From positions 10,581,683 to 10,645,682 of the forward strand of contig JAPTYO010000015.1 in assembly GCA_036873135.1 (NCBI GenBank): 64,000 bases of DNA, read 5' to 3'. Origin of the DNA: Clarkia xantiana subsp. parviflora (taxonomy: Eukaryota; Streptophyta; Magnoliopsida; Myrtales; Onagraceae). The notes below the pieces were generated by a model that had not been told where the DNA came from, searched no databases, and saw nothing but the letters and a program-made list of their open reading frames with translations. Position numbers and translations under genes: made by a program. This document shows positions 1-11,700 of this stretch, one piece after another. Positions within the stretch are counted from its first letter, which is position 1. Every line of letters starts with the position of its first letter.

Positions 1-456
1 TGATGTTCCTTGAGTTTTTGAAAAATCCGAAATTTTCATGTTTATGAACACCATGAGTAATCCAAAATTTTTAAGCAAATTTCATGTGTTTGATCTTTAA
101 AAACTTGAAATTTTCGAAATTTACATGTTTTTATAGATCAAAACCGAAAATTGATGTTCATGATCTTCAATAGCACCGTGAGTTTTATCAAGAAAACTTT
201 TTGGATTCATGATCATAATAGTATTTGATCTTAAAATTGACAACTTTTCCAATTTACATGTTTGTGCCGAAAACCCTAGGGGTATTTTAGGTAAAAAATA
301 ATAATTTTCTTGGACTCCAAGTTACCTAGTTCGGCCGAAATTTTATAGGATATAGGTTGCCATTTTTAAATTTTATTAATAGGTAACTATATATCTATAA
401 GTTGGAAAATAAGGATAGGTTCATAATATAATATAGTAAAAGATATTAACTATCAA

Positions 457-480
457 TATATATATATATATATATATATA
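457..480. repeat. (TA)n microsatellite
   Basis: Uninterrupted TA dinucleotide run. Confidence 0.9.
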
Positions 481-592
481 AAGATAGGGATAACGTATAT
501 TGATAGATTTAGTTACTATAAAAGATTAAGAAAATATATTGTCTACATATTTTAATCCCTAAAGATATATTTGACAATAATAAATATATATA

Positions 593-612
593 TGTGTGTG
601 TGTGTGTGTGTG
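593..612. repeat. (TG)n microsatellite
   Basis: Uninterrupted TG run directly following a TA run. Confidence 0.9.
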
Positions 613-1075
613 CCGAATATTTTATGTATATATATCTATTGTTGATTGATTTACATCTTATAGATAGAATCTTGACAATATTTATATATATGTATATATA
701 TAAATATGTCAAATTATATATATATATATTAGCAATATTGGAAATTATTTTAAATAATTAATATTTCTTGCTGGCGAAATTAAGTTTTTAATGGACTTTA
801 AAACCCTACTTAGCCCACAAGACATATTTCGGCCGAACCCTAGGGTTTATGGGCCGGTCCAATTGCTAAACCGGAACGGATAAAACCAATCCGGGTTTTC
901 TTAATCAGGTCGACCTAGTCGGGTCGGGTCGGACCGTAGTAACTAAATTGAACCTAACCTAACCGGTTTTGAGTGATTAACCGAACCACAATCCTATTTT
1001 ATTGAACAGTTTCTGACCAAATCGGGATTTTAAAATCGGACCGACTTGAACCGGAAAGGGGATTTTAAAACAAGC

Positions 1076-1372
1076 ATACCCGATCTTGGCTTTCCCAAAC
1101 ATTTTTAAAACTGAAAATTCCAGTCGCCAATTATGCATGATTTGTGCGGATGTTGCATGCTTTGACACGTATGCTAGGATGTTCAAGAATAGAAAGCATG
1201 TGATAATTTACTTTACATAGAATTATATATGCTAGGAACATTAGACGCATGACGCGTAAGCATGTTTTGGTTTGTTCGATTTTTATAGCGTAATATGATA
1301 TTATGCATGCGTAAATTATCGGATAACTCCTTTTAAAATTATAAGGGCATTGGGAAAGCCAAGATCGGGTAT
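1076..1372. repeat. Inverted repeat with perfect 23-bp arms
   Basis: Positions 1076-1098 are the exact reverse complement of 1350-1372 (core CGATCTTGGCTTTCCCAA). Weaker pairing continues outward to about 1040 and 1405. The spacer is about 250 bp. It sits just upstream of the copia-I gag. It could be a MITE remnant or a structured leader; the sequence does not decide. Confidence 0.8.
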
Positions 1373-1624
1373 ACTAGTTTCAAATTCCCGTTCCGGTAAT
1401 TTGCAATATAATGATCGTTTTCAAAAGACTGATCTATTGGATTGAAGACGACGGTAGTGTGAATTCTTTTGCGACACCCCCTTCCCTCGGTTTACTGACG
1501 GTCGGTTTGGTTTAGTGACTGAAGGATCACTATTTGTCGTATTCCATCCTAATAGATAATCCGATATTTGCAATTCTGTCAAAATGTTGTTGTCCTCCCA
1601 CCTTAAACTATTATCAATGAATAG

Positions 1625-2578
1625 ATGGCATTATCATGTGAATCTGAGCTATTAGTTGAGACGAATTATGACTCGTGGAGCAAACGCGTCATTACGATCT
1701 TGGAAGGACAAGGTCTGAATGACCACATTCAAATAACCATGAATTACCCGAATGTCGGATTAACCAAAGATCTAGCATTCACCCATTTTAAGTGGGAGCA
1801 AGATGACAAGAAAGCAAAGGAGATGATACTGACTGAGATGTTAGAGGATTTCTATAACATTTATAAGGATGATCCGACATCAAAGGACATTTGGGATGCC
1901 CTCTTTCTGAAATATGGAAGGGGCATGGCAGTTAATCTGCACCCACTTATACCGACACTAGAAACCTGTCTGAACATCAAAAGTAAAAGCATACTTGAAA
2001 AACTATACGATCTTCTTCGCCTATTCAAGCCATTGGAAGATGACAGTCAGATGGCTGAATGGGATAAAATTCAAGCCATAATAGGGATTCTCCCAATGTC
2101 TTGGAGAGCAACCAAGACTATATTGACTGTTAGCAATTCCATGCTTGATCTTGCATCTGTCCTGAAACTAATCGAGATGGAACAGGCTCGATTAAATTCG
2201 GTGTCAAAAGAACCGAAACCGCCAGGACAAGCTGGTCGTAAGAAAAGGAAATTCAGGAAAAAGGGAAATAAACAACAGACAGTCGACAATAAAACGTTGA
2301 CTACGCCTAAACAAGGCAGTCCCAGATTAAAATCTGAGATAGTTTGCGGGAATTCCAGCCCACGCCGAATAAGCGATGGTGCAGGTTCCAGCAAATCGTA
2401 TCCTGAAAAGGTATGCGAATTCGATTATGTAGAGGAAGCTTTAGTTTCCTCAACTGTCATGTTAACTGACTCAAATCCATCTTGGATTCTTGTTTCAGGT
2501 GCAACAGACCACATAGCCAACAAAAAAGAACTATTTGCCAAGTTTAGAGGATTGCCGAGGGATTCTAAAAGGATATAG
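1625..2578 (+). pseudogene. copia-I gag and protease start (broken)
   Basis: The 317-codon frame begins with a copia gag: the region around YDSWSKRVITILEGQGL (residues 16-32) and the following helical segment fit the UBN2-type gag seen in plant copia elements. A basic stretch (RKKRKFRKKG) follows near residue 205. I see no clear CCHC zinc knuckle. Near residue 285 comes the protease motif, which reads SWILVSGATDHI instead of the usual LDSGATDH, so the catalytic aspartate is replaced by valine. The frame ends at a TAG at 2576-2578, and a second stop follows before the integrase frame. Start chosen at the first ATG after a stop-rich leader. The product would be capsid plus an inactive protease. 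Confidence 0.85.
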
Positions 2579-2626
2579 ATTGGCGACAACTCACAAGCTG
2601 AAGTCATAGGGGTATGAACTTGCAAA

Positions 2627-4261
2627 TTGCCAATGGGCAATGGCAAATCCTTACTTCTAGAAAATGTCCTTTTTGCTCCTAGAATCCGTAGAAATGTTGT
2701 TTCTGTTTCTGCTCTTATGAATAAGAACTTCGTTTTATCATTCGAGAGATCCTTGGTCCGGATAAATAAAGGGGATACTTTATTTGGATATGCATATTCT
2801 TATAATGGTTTATTTATCATGGATTTATATGGCAATGTAAATTCATATAGAATGTACGCTATGTCGTCCAAAGAAGCAGAAACTGACGCGACCGGATGGC
2901 ATTCGCGGCTTGGACATATAGGCTATGACAGAGTTCAATCTTTAGCAAGACGAGGGCTTTTTCCCGGAACGAACAGTGTGGTAAAACGCACTTGTTATGA
3001 CTGTCTAGCTGGAAAATCCACCCGCAAGCCATTCGGTGAAGCAAAACGAGCAGAATTTTCATTGCAAATAATCCATTCCGACGTATGTGGACCAATGAAC
3101 GTAACTGCAAGAAATGGAAAGCGATACTTTGTAACTTTCATTGACGACTACACCCGATTCGGGTTTACTCATTGGATTGCTCGTAAATCTGAAGCTATAG
3201 ATTGCTTTAAAAGCTTAATAAAGCTCGTGGAGAATCAACAGGAGCGAAAGGTGAAAACCCTACGCACCGATAGATGTGGAGAATATCTCTCTAATGAGTT
3301 TGATAAGTTATGCAAAGAAAGTGGGATCGCCCGTCAAACGACGATCCCCAACACACCACAACATAATGGTGTGGCTGAACGTCGTAATCGAACTCTCCTA
3401 GACATGGTAAGAACCATGATGTCACAAGCACAATTACCAATTTCTTATTGGAGAGATGCATTGCTTGCTGCCACTCATGTTATAAACCTTGTCCCATCAA
3501 AAGTAGTTAACACAACACCGTATGAGCTATGGACTGGTAGAGAGTTAAATCTTACCAGGCTACGACCTTGGGGATGCGCAGCTTATACACATACAAATGA
3601 CAGCCGTTTTGGCAAGTTAGGCCCCAAAGGACTTAAAAGTATCTTCATAAGATACTCTGAGAACTCAAAAGGCTATGTATTTGCGTCAGCCCTAGAAAAC
3701 GGTAGTGTATACGAACATGAGTCCAGAGACGTCACTTTTCTTGAGGACGAATTTCCATCGCTACGAGAGATCAAAACAGACGAAGTTCTGACCGAACTGG
3801 AACATGATGACGATGATTCTCAGGTCCGACTTTATTCGAGTGGGAGATTTGGCACAGCAACGAGTGATTCGGTTAATGAGGACGAAATCCCAATTATAAA
3901 TTCAGTGGGAGGGCTCACTCCCCTCCAAACTTAAATCACTATTGCTGGCAATGCGAATCAAGTAGCACCTGACAATCATGATACACAACTACCTATTATT
4001 CTCATGATTTCAAGTGGGAGTAGGATGATCACTTCAGTTCCAGGTCCTAGCGATCAAAGAACTAATCTCGGAAGTGAAATCCCGAGACGAAGGGGTCGTC
4101 CTAAGAAAGTTGTTGCTCAAAGTTCTAGTTCCACCATTATTCCAAGTGGGAGTATGGATCAGACTCTAAATGGGACGAATGAGCCTAGACGCAGTCAAAG
4201 GCAACGCACTTCTCCTAAGAAGTATCCCATTGAGAGAGGCGAAATATTCACTCTCACGTCT
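2627..4261 (+). pseudogene. copia-I integrase and pol linker (broken)
   Basis: The frame 2627-3934 holds the protease tail, the GAG-pre-integrase zinc domain (HSRLGH, then CYDC at about residues 92-126) and the integrase core. Core motifs are HSDVCGP, FIDDYTRF, LRTDRCGEYL and NGVAERRNRTLL, which include the D, D and E of the catalytic triad. The usual GGEY is CGEY here. A stop at 3932-3934 cuts the frame. The linker reads on at 4004-4261 and includes an AT-hook-like PRRRGRPKK. The frame is then broken at 4262 by element A. Integrase would insert the cDNA copy; this copy cannot be made as one protein. Confidence 0.88.
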
Positions 4262-5593
4262 TGTTAGACCCTAAAAATCTGACCTACGGCGAATTACGTT
4301 TTGAAAACGTGGATTTTGAAAAGAGTCGCCACTAGTTAATTATTAGGCTAACTAGAATCCTAAATTACCTAAGCGAATAAATACTTAAACACCTAGGTAT
4401 TAAATCGGTCTACGATCAGAAATACGAGTTCGGGGGTTCTGTTACGAATTAAAACTCATGGAATTAATCATGCCCTTTCGGTACTCAATTCACAAATTTG
4501 CCAATTTCACTATTTGAACACATGTCACAAATTAATCTAACGATGCCAAGATTTAATTAAATTTCTATCATGTGCAAAATATTATCTAAGTCTAAAAATA
4601 AATTATTATCTACAACTCTTATTTAGAATGAAATCTAAAATACTAAAATTATCTAACATGCTTAAATCGAAACGTAACCTAACATATACGTACATAATTC
4701 ACACAACTAAATTTAACCATTTACATCTAAATTACCCAATTAAATATAATAATAAAAAAATAGTAACAGAAAAATATAATAAATAAATAATAAAAAAATT
4801 AAAAATTAAAATAAAAAAGGAACTTCACACGGCTCACCTGGGGTGGATGGTGGTGGACACGCAGATTCCCGGCAGCGCAGCAGTCAGGAAGATGGCCAAC
4901 CCAGGGCGGTGCGGCTGGCTAATCAGGCGGACGACTGGGAGATCTGGGCGGCGTGGCGGACGGAGCGGACGGCGTGGCGGCGAGAGTGGTGGTCCGGCGA
5001 GGATGGTTGCTGGAGGTGATAGAGAGACATTGTCGGCGCGAGGTTGAAGAGGGCGGATGGCGTGGCGGACAGGGCGAACGGCTTGGTGGACTGGCCAATC
5101 AGGCGGCCGGAGGTCGGAATCGGGTGGCGGGTGCGGTCACCGGAAAAAAAACCAGGCTGCCACCGGCGGAAGAAGAAAAAAAAAGGGAAAGAAAAAAAAA
5201 ACTTTTACACTACAGGACAAAAATGCACAGGTTACGAGAAAAGTATTATTATTATTGTTGAATTAATTTTCTGTCTTTTTACATTGACTAGGGGTCCTTT
5301 TATAGCTAAATTAGGTCTCAATATTAGGAAAACACATTTACCTAAATATACATATTATTTATTCCGAAAATTACATATATATATTTATGAAAATTGTCAT
5401 AAATATATAATATATATTTTTCTGAATATTACATGATATTTAATGCATATATTCTATCCTAATTTAAGCTAAATCTATTTTTAGCAACCCTGTGACCTTC
5501 TATGTTTAAATATTTCCTTTTTTAAACGCGTTACACATAACATTTTTGAACGTGTTATATACGTGGCGCGCGTACCAAAATTAGGTGTTTACA
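4262..5593 (-). repeat. Element A 3' LTR
   Basis: 1332 bp, ending TG...CA on both strands. It pairs with 23088-24413. Most of it is extremely AT-rich, but 4840-5170 is a sharply GC-rich island found in both LTRs. I count about 25 substitutions and a few small indels against the other copy. Confidence 0.92.
5296..5305 (-). promoter_or_regulatory. TATA box of element A LTR
   Basis: CTATAAAAGG on the - strand, matched at 24116-24125 in the other LTR. It supports - strand transcription. Confidence 0.6.
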
Positions 5594-5609
5594 ACTTGCC
5601 CCTCTTTGG
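5594..5609 (-). other. Element A polypurine tract
   Basis: On the - strand CCAAAGAGGGGCAAGT directly abuts the LTR start TGTAAACACC. This is the expected position of the plus-strand primer. Confidence 0.75.
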
Positions 5610-5739
5610 ACGGACTCCCGTAGAATGCATTCGAGTGGGTTTGTCCAAAGACGAGTAAACACTAATTTTGGCTAGGGAGTATATCTTCTTCCGGGTCTTC
5701 AAGTCTCCAAGGTGGCCTTTGGCTTTATTAACGATGCGA

Positions 5740-6370
5740 AAAAGTCAAACTTCTGTCGGCGGTGCCCCTGTTGACAGTGCCTCCATTGGTATCGCAGAAA
5801 AGTAAAACCTCGGTCGGCGGTGCCCCTGTTGTGCCTCTGTTGGCGTGCGGAAAATAGAACCACCGTCGGCGGTGCCCCTGTTGGCGGTGCCTCCATTGGT
5901 AGTGCAGAAAATAGAACCTCCGTCGGCGGTGCCCCTGTTGGCGGTGCCTCCATTGGTAGTGCGGAAAATAGAACCTCCGTCGGCGGTGCCCCTGTTGGCG
6001 GTGCCTCCATTGGTAGTGCGGAAAATAGAACCTCCGTCGGCGGTGCCCCAGTTGGCGGTGCCTCCATTGGTCGTGCAGAAAATAGAACCTCCGTCGGCGG
6101 TGCCCCTGTTGGCGGTGCCTCCATTGGTAGTGCAGAAAGTAAAGCCTCAAGTGGCGTGCAGAAAAGTAAAGCCTCGGTCGGCGGTGCCCCTGTTGGCGGT
6201 GCCTCCGTTGGCGCTGCAGAAAGTAAAGCCTCGGTCGGCGGTGCCCCTGTTGGCGGTGCCTTCGTTGGCGGTGCAGAAAGTAAAGCCTCCAGTGGCGTGC
6301 GGAAAAGTAAAATCTTGATCGATGATGCCTCTAGCGGCGAGCGACAAGAAAAAGCCTCCAGTGGCGTGCA
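5740..6370. repeat. 57-bp tandem array in element A
   Basis: The unit starts GGTGCCCCTGTTGGCGG and repeats exactly every 57 bp at 5871, 5928, 5985, 6042 and 6099. Divergent or truncated units lie at each end. Because 57 is divisible by three, long open frames appear on both strands (19-residue repeats rich in Gly/Ala or Pro), but no start context or homology supports a protein. The array lies beside the 3' LTR, where Ogre/Tat elements often carry satellites. Confidence 0.92.
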
Positions 6371-6389
6371 ATAAAGTAAAACCTTTGGT

Positions 6390-6790
6390 GATGATTGGTA
6401 ACAGAAGACCTCTACGTCAGATAGTACTAACAACCTCTGGTGATGCCTCTAGTGGCGAGTGGTAACGGAAAAACCTCTACGTCAGACCGTACCGAAAAAC
6501 CTCTGGTGATATCTCTGGTGGCGAAAGACCTCTACGTCAGACCGTACCGGAGAACCTTTGGTGATGCCTCTAGTGGCGAGTGGTAACGGAAGACCTCTAA
6601 GTCAGGCCGTACCGGAAAACCTCTGGTGATATCTCTGGTGGCGGAAGACCTCTACGTCAGACCGTACCGGAGACCTTATGGCGATGCCTCTAGCGGCGTA
6701 TGTCGGAGAAGAGCCTCTAGTGGCGTCCGTTGGAGAAGTGCCTCTAGTGGCGTCCGTTGGAGAAATGCCTCTAGTGGCGTGACTAACTCT
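6390..6790. repeat. Degenerate tandem array (CCTCTAGTGGCG / CCTCTACGTCAGACCG)
   Basis: Imperfect repeats alternate GATGCCTCTAGTGGCGAGTGG with GACCTCTACGTCAGACCGTACC. Short 27-bp units (CTCTAGTGGCGTCCGTTGGAG) occur near 6710-6780. No coding potential seen. Confidence 0.8.
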
Positions 6791-6839
6791 TCGTTCGTCG
6801 GGGGTGACTCTCAGAAAGCTGGACCACTTCAGATCCTGA

Positions 6840-7125
6840 TCGTCGATTGATTTGTAGGAAAAGACTGTAACAGTCCTACTCATCTTTGAATGGTGACTCG
6901 CGAGAGCAGACTGTAACCGTCCCGTTTGCCGTGAAATTGACTTGTAGGAACAGACTGTAACTGTCCTACTCATCCTTGAATGGTGACTCGCGAGAGCAGA
7001 CTGTAACCGTCCCGCCTATCATGAAGCTGACTCGCAGGAACAGACTGTAACTGTCCTACTTATCCTTGAATGGTGACTCGCGAGAGCAGACTGTAACCGT
7101 CCCGCTTGCCATGATGTTGACTTGG
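6840..7125. repeat. 90-bp tandem array, three copies
   Basis: Three consecutive units carry GAATGGTGACTCGCGAGAG and CAGACTGTAACCGTCCCG with a 90-bp period. Each unit holds the near-palindromic pair CAGACTGTAACNGTCC / GAGAGCAGACTGTAACCGTC. Confidence 0.88.
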
Positions 7126-7204
7126 GAAACGATGTACCGTTAGATAATACACAGGCGCATGAATGTTTGTCCCTAATTTTTGCCTAAATTGCGCATGGTG
7201 CGAC

Positions 7205-7400
7205 AACTTAGCGGGATCTTTCTCTTTTCTCTTTTTTCTTTTTTCTTTTTTCTTTTTCTTCTTCTCTCTCTTTTTTTTTTTTTTTTTGAGAATCTCTCTT
7301 TTTTCTTTCCTTTTGCCACGGTCGATTGATAGATTTCCGACCGTGCCCCTCGGTTTTTTTTTTTTTTTTTTTTTTTTATTTTGTCTCATTTTGCCATGAT
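7205..7400. repeat. Pyrimidine-rich low-complexity tract
   Basis: Long T and TTTTTC runs, A/G-rich on the - strand. It generates spurious Lys- or Phe-rich open frames on both strands. Confidence 0.85.
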
Positions 7401-7439
7401 TGCAATTTCTGAACTAGCAACCATGCCCCTCATTTCCTG

Positions 7440-7855
7440 ATTTTGCCTAGGCCGCCCTTTCGGGTTTTCAACCTAGCGGAAGCACTCTTTATTTGGTAGC
7501 CGATTAAACGGTGGCTGTGACCCGTACTTTATTTTCCGCCTCGATGCGGGAGTATTTGTAGCCATTTGGAGGGTGACTGTGACCCTTTTCTCACCGTCTT
7601 CGATGTTGCGGGAGCTCTTTTGATTGTAGCCATTTAGAGGGTGGTTGTGGCCCTTCATTCATCGTCTCTGATCCGGGAAACACTCTTTGTATGTAACCAT
7701 TTTGAGGGTGGTTGTGGCCCTTTCACTTAATATCCGCCATCGATGTTTCGGGATCGCTCTTTTGACTGTAGCCGTTTGAGGGACAGCTGTGACCCTTTCT
7801 TTTAATTTCCCGCCCTCACCGAGTTCGCGAGATCACTCTTTTTGTGTAGCCATTT
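7440..7855. repeat. Degenerate ~75-80-bp tandem array of element A, left part
   Basis: Recurring motif TGTAGCCATTTGGAGGGTGGCTGTGACCC followed by CGGGAGCGCTCTTT. Element B is inserted inside this array; the array resumes at 19640. Confidence 0.8.
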
Positions 7856-7992
7856 TGATGGATATACGCATGATTCAGGCTCGGTCTTAATTATTCGGAC
7901 CTCATACACGCGCAAGACCCTTCACGATTCCCTAATTTCGAGCTAACCGGGGGAAACCGGGCAAGTAGCGAACTTGCCCGACATCCCTGGGG

Positions 7993-8076
7993 GGCTTACC
8001 CGGAAAATTCCGGGTAAGCCCCAGCTTACCCGGAATTTCCGGGTAAGCCTAGGTTTACCCGGAATTCCGGGTAAGC
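7993..8076. repeat. Three tandem palindromes in element B U3
   Basis: 7993-8020 has 13-bp arms GGCTTACCCGGAA around AA. 8024-8048 has 12-bp arms around T. 8055-8074 is a perfect 20-bp palindrome. The 3' LTR keeps two (18991-19018 and 19022-19045). They lie about 240-320 bp upstream of the TATA box, so they could be binding sites for a dimeric factor or form cruciforms. Confidence 0.88.
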
Positions 8077-8310
8077 TCAACACCCGGGGGGTGTCGCGTA
8101 CACCCCCCATTTTGTCCCGAACGTATAGGAGACTCGATTTTTAACTAACTCCTATGTGTCCGAGACCTATGTTTCAAAGGCGCGCGCGTCCCGCTCGTGA
8201 CAGCCGCCTGAGACGCGCGTCAGAGTCCTTTTCCCAAAGCTCACCCCTGCATCCCGGTTCACATTTCCACATCGAACCGGGTCAAAACCGGTTTACGGTC
8301 CAAGGTTGCC

Positions 8311-8318
8311 TATAAATA
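8311..8318 (+). promoter_or_regulatory. TATA box of element B LTR
   Basis: TATAAATA within GCCTATAAATAGCC, repeated at 19280-19287 in the 3' LTR. A clear plant core promoter for the sense transcript. Confidence 0.75.
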
Positions 8319-8674
8319 GCCACCTTGGGGGTAAACATTTTCAAGTCATTTTTAAGTCACTTTGGGGGAGAATGGGAAAAGCTCTGACCTCTCTCTAGAA
8401 AACCCTCTCTTTCTCTCTCTAGAAGCCGACTAATGTTGATCGTCGGAGCGAGCGCACCAAGCACCCCCCCCCCCTCTCCATGGGGACTGCTTGGTAATGC
8501 TCCTTTCGCAGGTGCAGACAGACGATCTTCCAGAGAGCCCAAAGGACTTACCGCCGTTCAGAAGACGAAGCTAAGGCCCGCACGCGACTTTAGAGAACGG
8601 ACTTAGCTCGCACCCAACCCGAAGACTTCGACGAGTTATTCAGCGGACAACCCGCAATAACCTGGTCGAAACAC

Positions 8675-8690
8675 TTGGCGCCGTCTGCGG
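8675..8690 (+). other. Element B primer-binding site
   Basis: TTGGCGCCGTCTGCGG starts one base after the 5' LTR. Its TGGCGCC start is shared with T1 and T3. I do not assign the tRNA. Confidence 0.8.
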
Positions 8691-8711
8691 ATCACCCACA
8701 GGACCAACAGC

Positions 8712-11700
8712 ATGGCAAGCAACGAGCAGCCACCGCCGACTAAGACGAAGAGAAGAGGACCAGGACGTCCAAGGAAAACTCCGGCCCCGGAGTCAAGCAT
8801 GAGATCTCCTCCGCAGAGAAACCCTCCGCAGAGCCAAGGCGAGGCCTCAGTCGCCTCGTCTATGCCAACAAGAAGCGCACACTCTCGGAGTAACGCGCAA
8901 GGGGGCACACAGCAAACCAACGCTCCTCCAGGCTTCGCCCATCAAACCTTCAACACGCAGGAGCAACCATACGGAATGCCAAACGCTGGAGTATACAACC
9001 AGGCACCAGGGGCACAGACTGCACCTACAGTCACCCCGGAAATGATGGCAGCACTCGAACAGCTGCTTCATCTGAGAGAGGCATTGCGCAACCAAGGATA
9101 CGGGGCGCCACCACCCCCTCCTGCGCAACAAGCAAATATGCCCCCGCCACCAAGGCAGGCGCCTCCAATGAATGCACCTCAGCAGAGAGGCCCTACAATC
9201 TCAAAAACCCCGACCTTTCACGGGAACGCACAGCAAAGCAGGCAGTTCCCCCAACAAGGGACAAGACAGGAGCTCTCACATTCCCAAACACCTTACCAAG
9301 CAGGGCCATTCAATGAAGGAGCCTGGAGGCAGCCGTCTCAAACATTCCAGGGATATCAAGGTGGATATTCTCAGTACAACCCGATGCAGGCGCAATTTCC
9401 CCAACAAGGCGCAAGCATGGGACAAGAAGCATACCCCCAAAATCAGGGTAACCCAGTCACCGGGTTGACGGAGGAGATGCTTGAACAGTTGATCGAAAAA
9501 AAGATAAAGCAAAGGAAAATGAGAGGGATGAACACATTGGTGGACACCACATCCCACCCTTTCACTGACGAGCTGGTGTACAGTCGCGTCCCAGACGCAC
9601 TGTATAATCTAAGACCGGAAAAGTACCGAGGCAAGGGAGACCCGATAGAGCATGTGCAACAACATGAACTAATGCTTTTGGGAAGGACAGACAACCCTCA
9701 CCACATAGCCATGACGTTCCCCCAAACGTTAGGCGGACCTGCCGCACACTGGCTCTTCTCCCTGCCAAAGAAAAGCATAGACTCATGGCAGTCCCTCAAA
9801 GAAAAGTTCATCCAACGTTACATGGGAGAACGTTCGATTATCAAAGGATCAAATGCCTTGGATGACGTCAAGCAAGAGTGGAATGAGTCCCTCGCAAGCT
9901 ACTACATCCGATTTAATCAAAACATCTCGGAAATCCAAACAAACATCGCAGAGATAGAAATCATCCACGCCTTTGTCAGAAACCTGGGTAGGCACGGGTA
10001 CGACTTGGGCCAAAAGCTCTCTACAAGACCGGCGGAAACAATGGAAGAGCTCGTGGCAAGAGTAAAAGAGTACATTGATGCTGAGCATTACAAGATGACA
10101 GCACGGGACAAGTGGGTTAAGCCCGGCAACAAGAAAGATGAAAGTAAGCCAGGCCCCCCGAAGCAGAACCAAACCCCCCAACAAAAACAGTGGACTCCGC
10201 CCCAGAAGAGAACATTCAACATCGAAGAAGACAAGAATCCAGACGTCAACACCATTGAGCTAATCCCTTTGAACGCTCCCCTGAGTGTCATACTGAAAGA
10301 AATGAAAGAACAAAACCTCTGGAAAGAGCCATTCGGTTTCAGAAAGGGCCAGCTGGGTAAGCAACAAGACAAGTGGTGTGAAAGCCACGAAGTCAACGGC
10401 CATGAAACAGACGACTGTAGAAGCCTTAAGTTCCAAATCAATCGAATCATACAAGAAGGCGGACTTAAGCACTACGTCGACCAGGGGGGAAAGATTGAGA
10501 AGGTGAAAAGAAAATTCACGCCAAAGGAGAAAGGAAAAGAGAAGACCAATGACAACCCCCCTCCTAAAAAGAGGGGAGTTATTAATGTCATTCATGGTGG
10601 TCTAGCTGCAGGAGGACAAGTCTCCAACACAAGAGATGTATACGCTGCGCAGGCAAGCACACTCCCCAAGTATGGAAAAAGAAAGAAACCAGAAGAGGAG
10701 GACCCCGTGATAGGATTCTCGAGAAAAGACATGGCACACATCGTCTACCCGCATGATGACGCGTTAGTAATAACGATGGAAATCAACGGGTTCGACGTCA
10801 AAAGAATTCTAGTCGACGGAGGAAGCTCGTCAGACATCCTCCATATCAATGTCCTCGAACAGCTGGGAATGAAGAGAGAGGACCTGAAGCCGGGAAATTT
10901 CCCGTTAGTAAGCTTTGCTGGAGCTGCTACATACCCACTGGGGATGATCACCCTTCCCACTGTGATAGGAGAAGGATGGAACGCAATGAAAGTCGACATC
11001 ACTTTCGTGATCGTCGAGAGCCTTGGCGCTTACAACGGAATTCTCGGAAGAACAACGATAAACCCCTACGAGATGGTGCCTTCAACGGCACATCAAAAGC
11101 TGAAATACCGCCTAAGGGGAGGAATTGGTGAAGTCTTGGGCGATCAGACGACAGCACGAAAATGCTATGTCAACGCCCTAAGATGCAAGAACCGCCTGGA
11201 CATAGCAGTCATTGAAAGGGGACAGTGTTCCAAGTCTGAAGTTGAAATGCGATTTGACGAAATGATGAGCAAAGGAGAAAGACTCCCAGCATTTCAAACC
11301 CCAATGCTCCCAAGCATATGGGACATCAAACAAGGGGAGTCGGAATCCATCAAGAGTTACTTCAAGCGATTCGCCATAAATGCAACTTCAAGTTTGGCAG
11401 AAAAGTCAGCCGTAATCAATGCCTTTTTCCTGAAGTGGTGTGAAAGCCACGAAGTCAACGGCCATGAAACAGACGACTGTAGAAGCCTTAAGTTCCAAAT
11501 CAATCGAATCATACAAGAAGGCGGACTTAAGCACTACGTCGACCAGGGGGGAAAGATTGAGAAGGTGAAAAGAAAATTCACGCCAAAGGAGAAAGGAAAA
11601 GAGAAGACCAATGACAACCCCCCTCCTAAAAAGAGGGGAGTTATTAATGTCATTCATGGTGGTCCAGCTGCAGGAGGACAAGTCTCCAACACAAGAGATG

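Larger units (their letters stand above)
1..1624. other. AT-rich left flank, no gene seen
   Basis: No convincing coding sequence. It holds TA and TG microsatellites, a GC-richer patch around 830-960, and an inverted repeat at 1076-1372. It may contain the 5' leader of the copia element whose gag starts at 1625. I could not find a 5' LTR matching 27124-27701, nor a Met-type primer site, so the left end of that element is missing, diverged or outside the window. Confidence 0.5.
7856..8673 (+). repeat. Element B 5' LTR
   Basis: Begins TGATGGATATACGC and ends GTCGAAACA. It carries three palindromic units where the 3' LTR has two, a TATA box at 8311, and a C11 run where the partner has C8. Confidence 0.93.

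Noticed and set aside
5699..6433. Long open frames on both strands over the 57-bp array (up to 244 codons)
   Set aside because: They follow from a repeat unit divisible by three without stops; several frames on both strands are open at once and no start context or homology supports a gene.
7060..7399. Lys-rich (-) and Phe-rich (+) frames of about 80-110 codons
   Set aside because: Translations of a T/C low-complexity tract inside element A.
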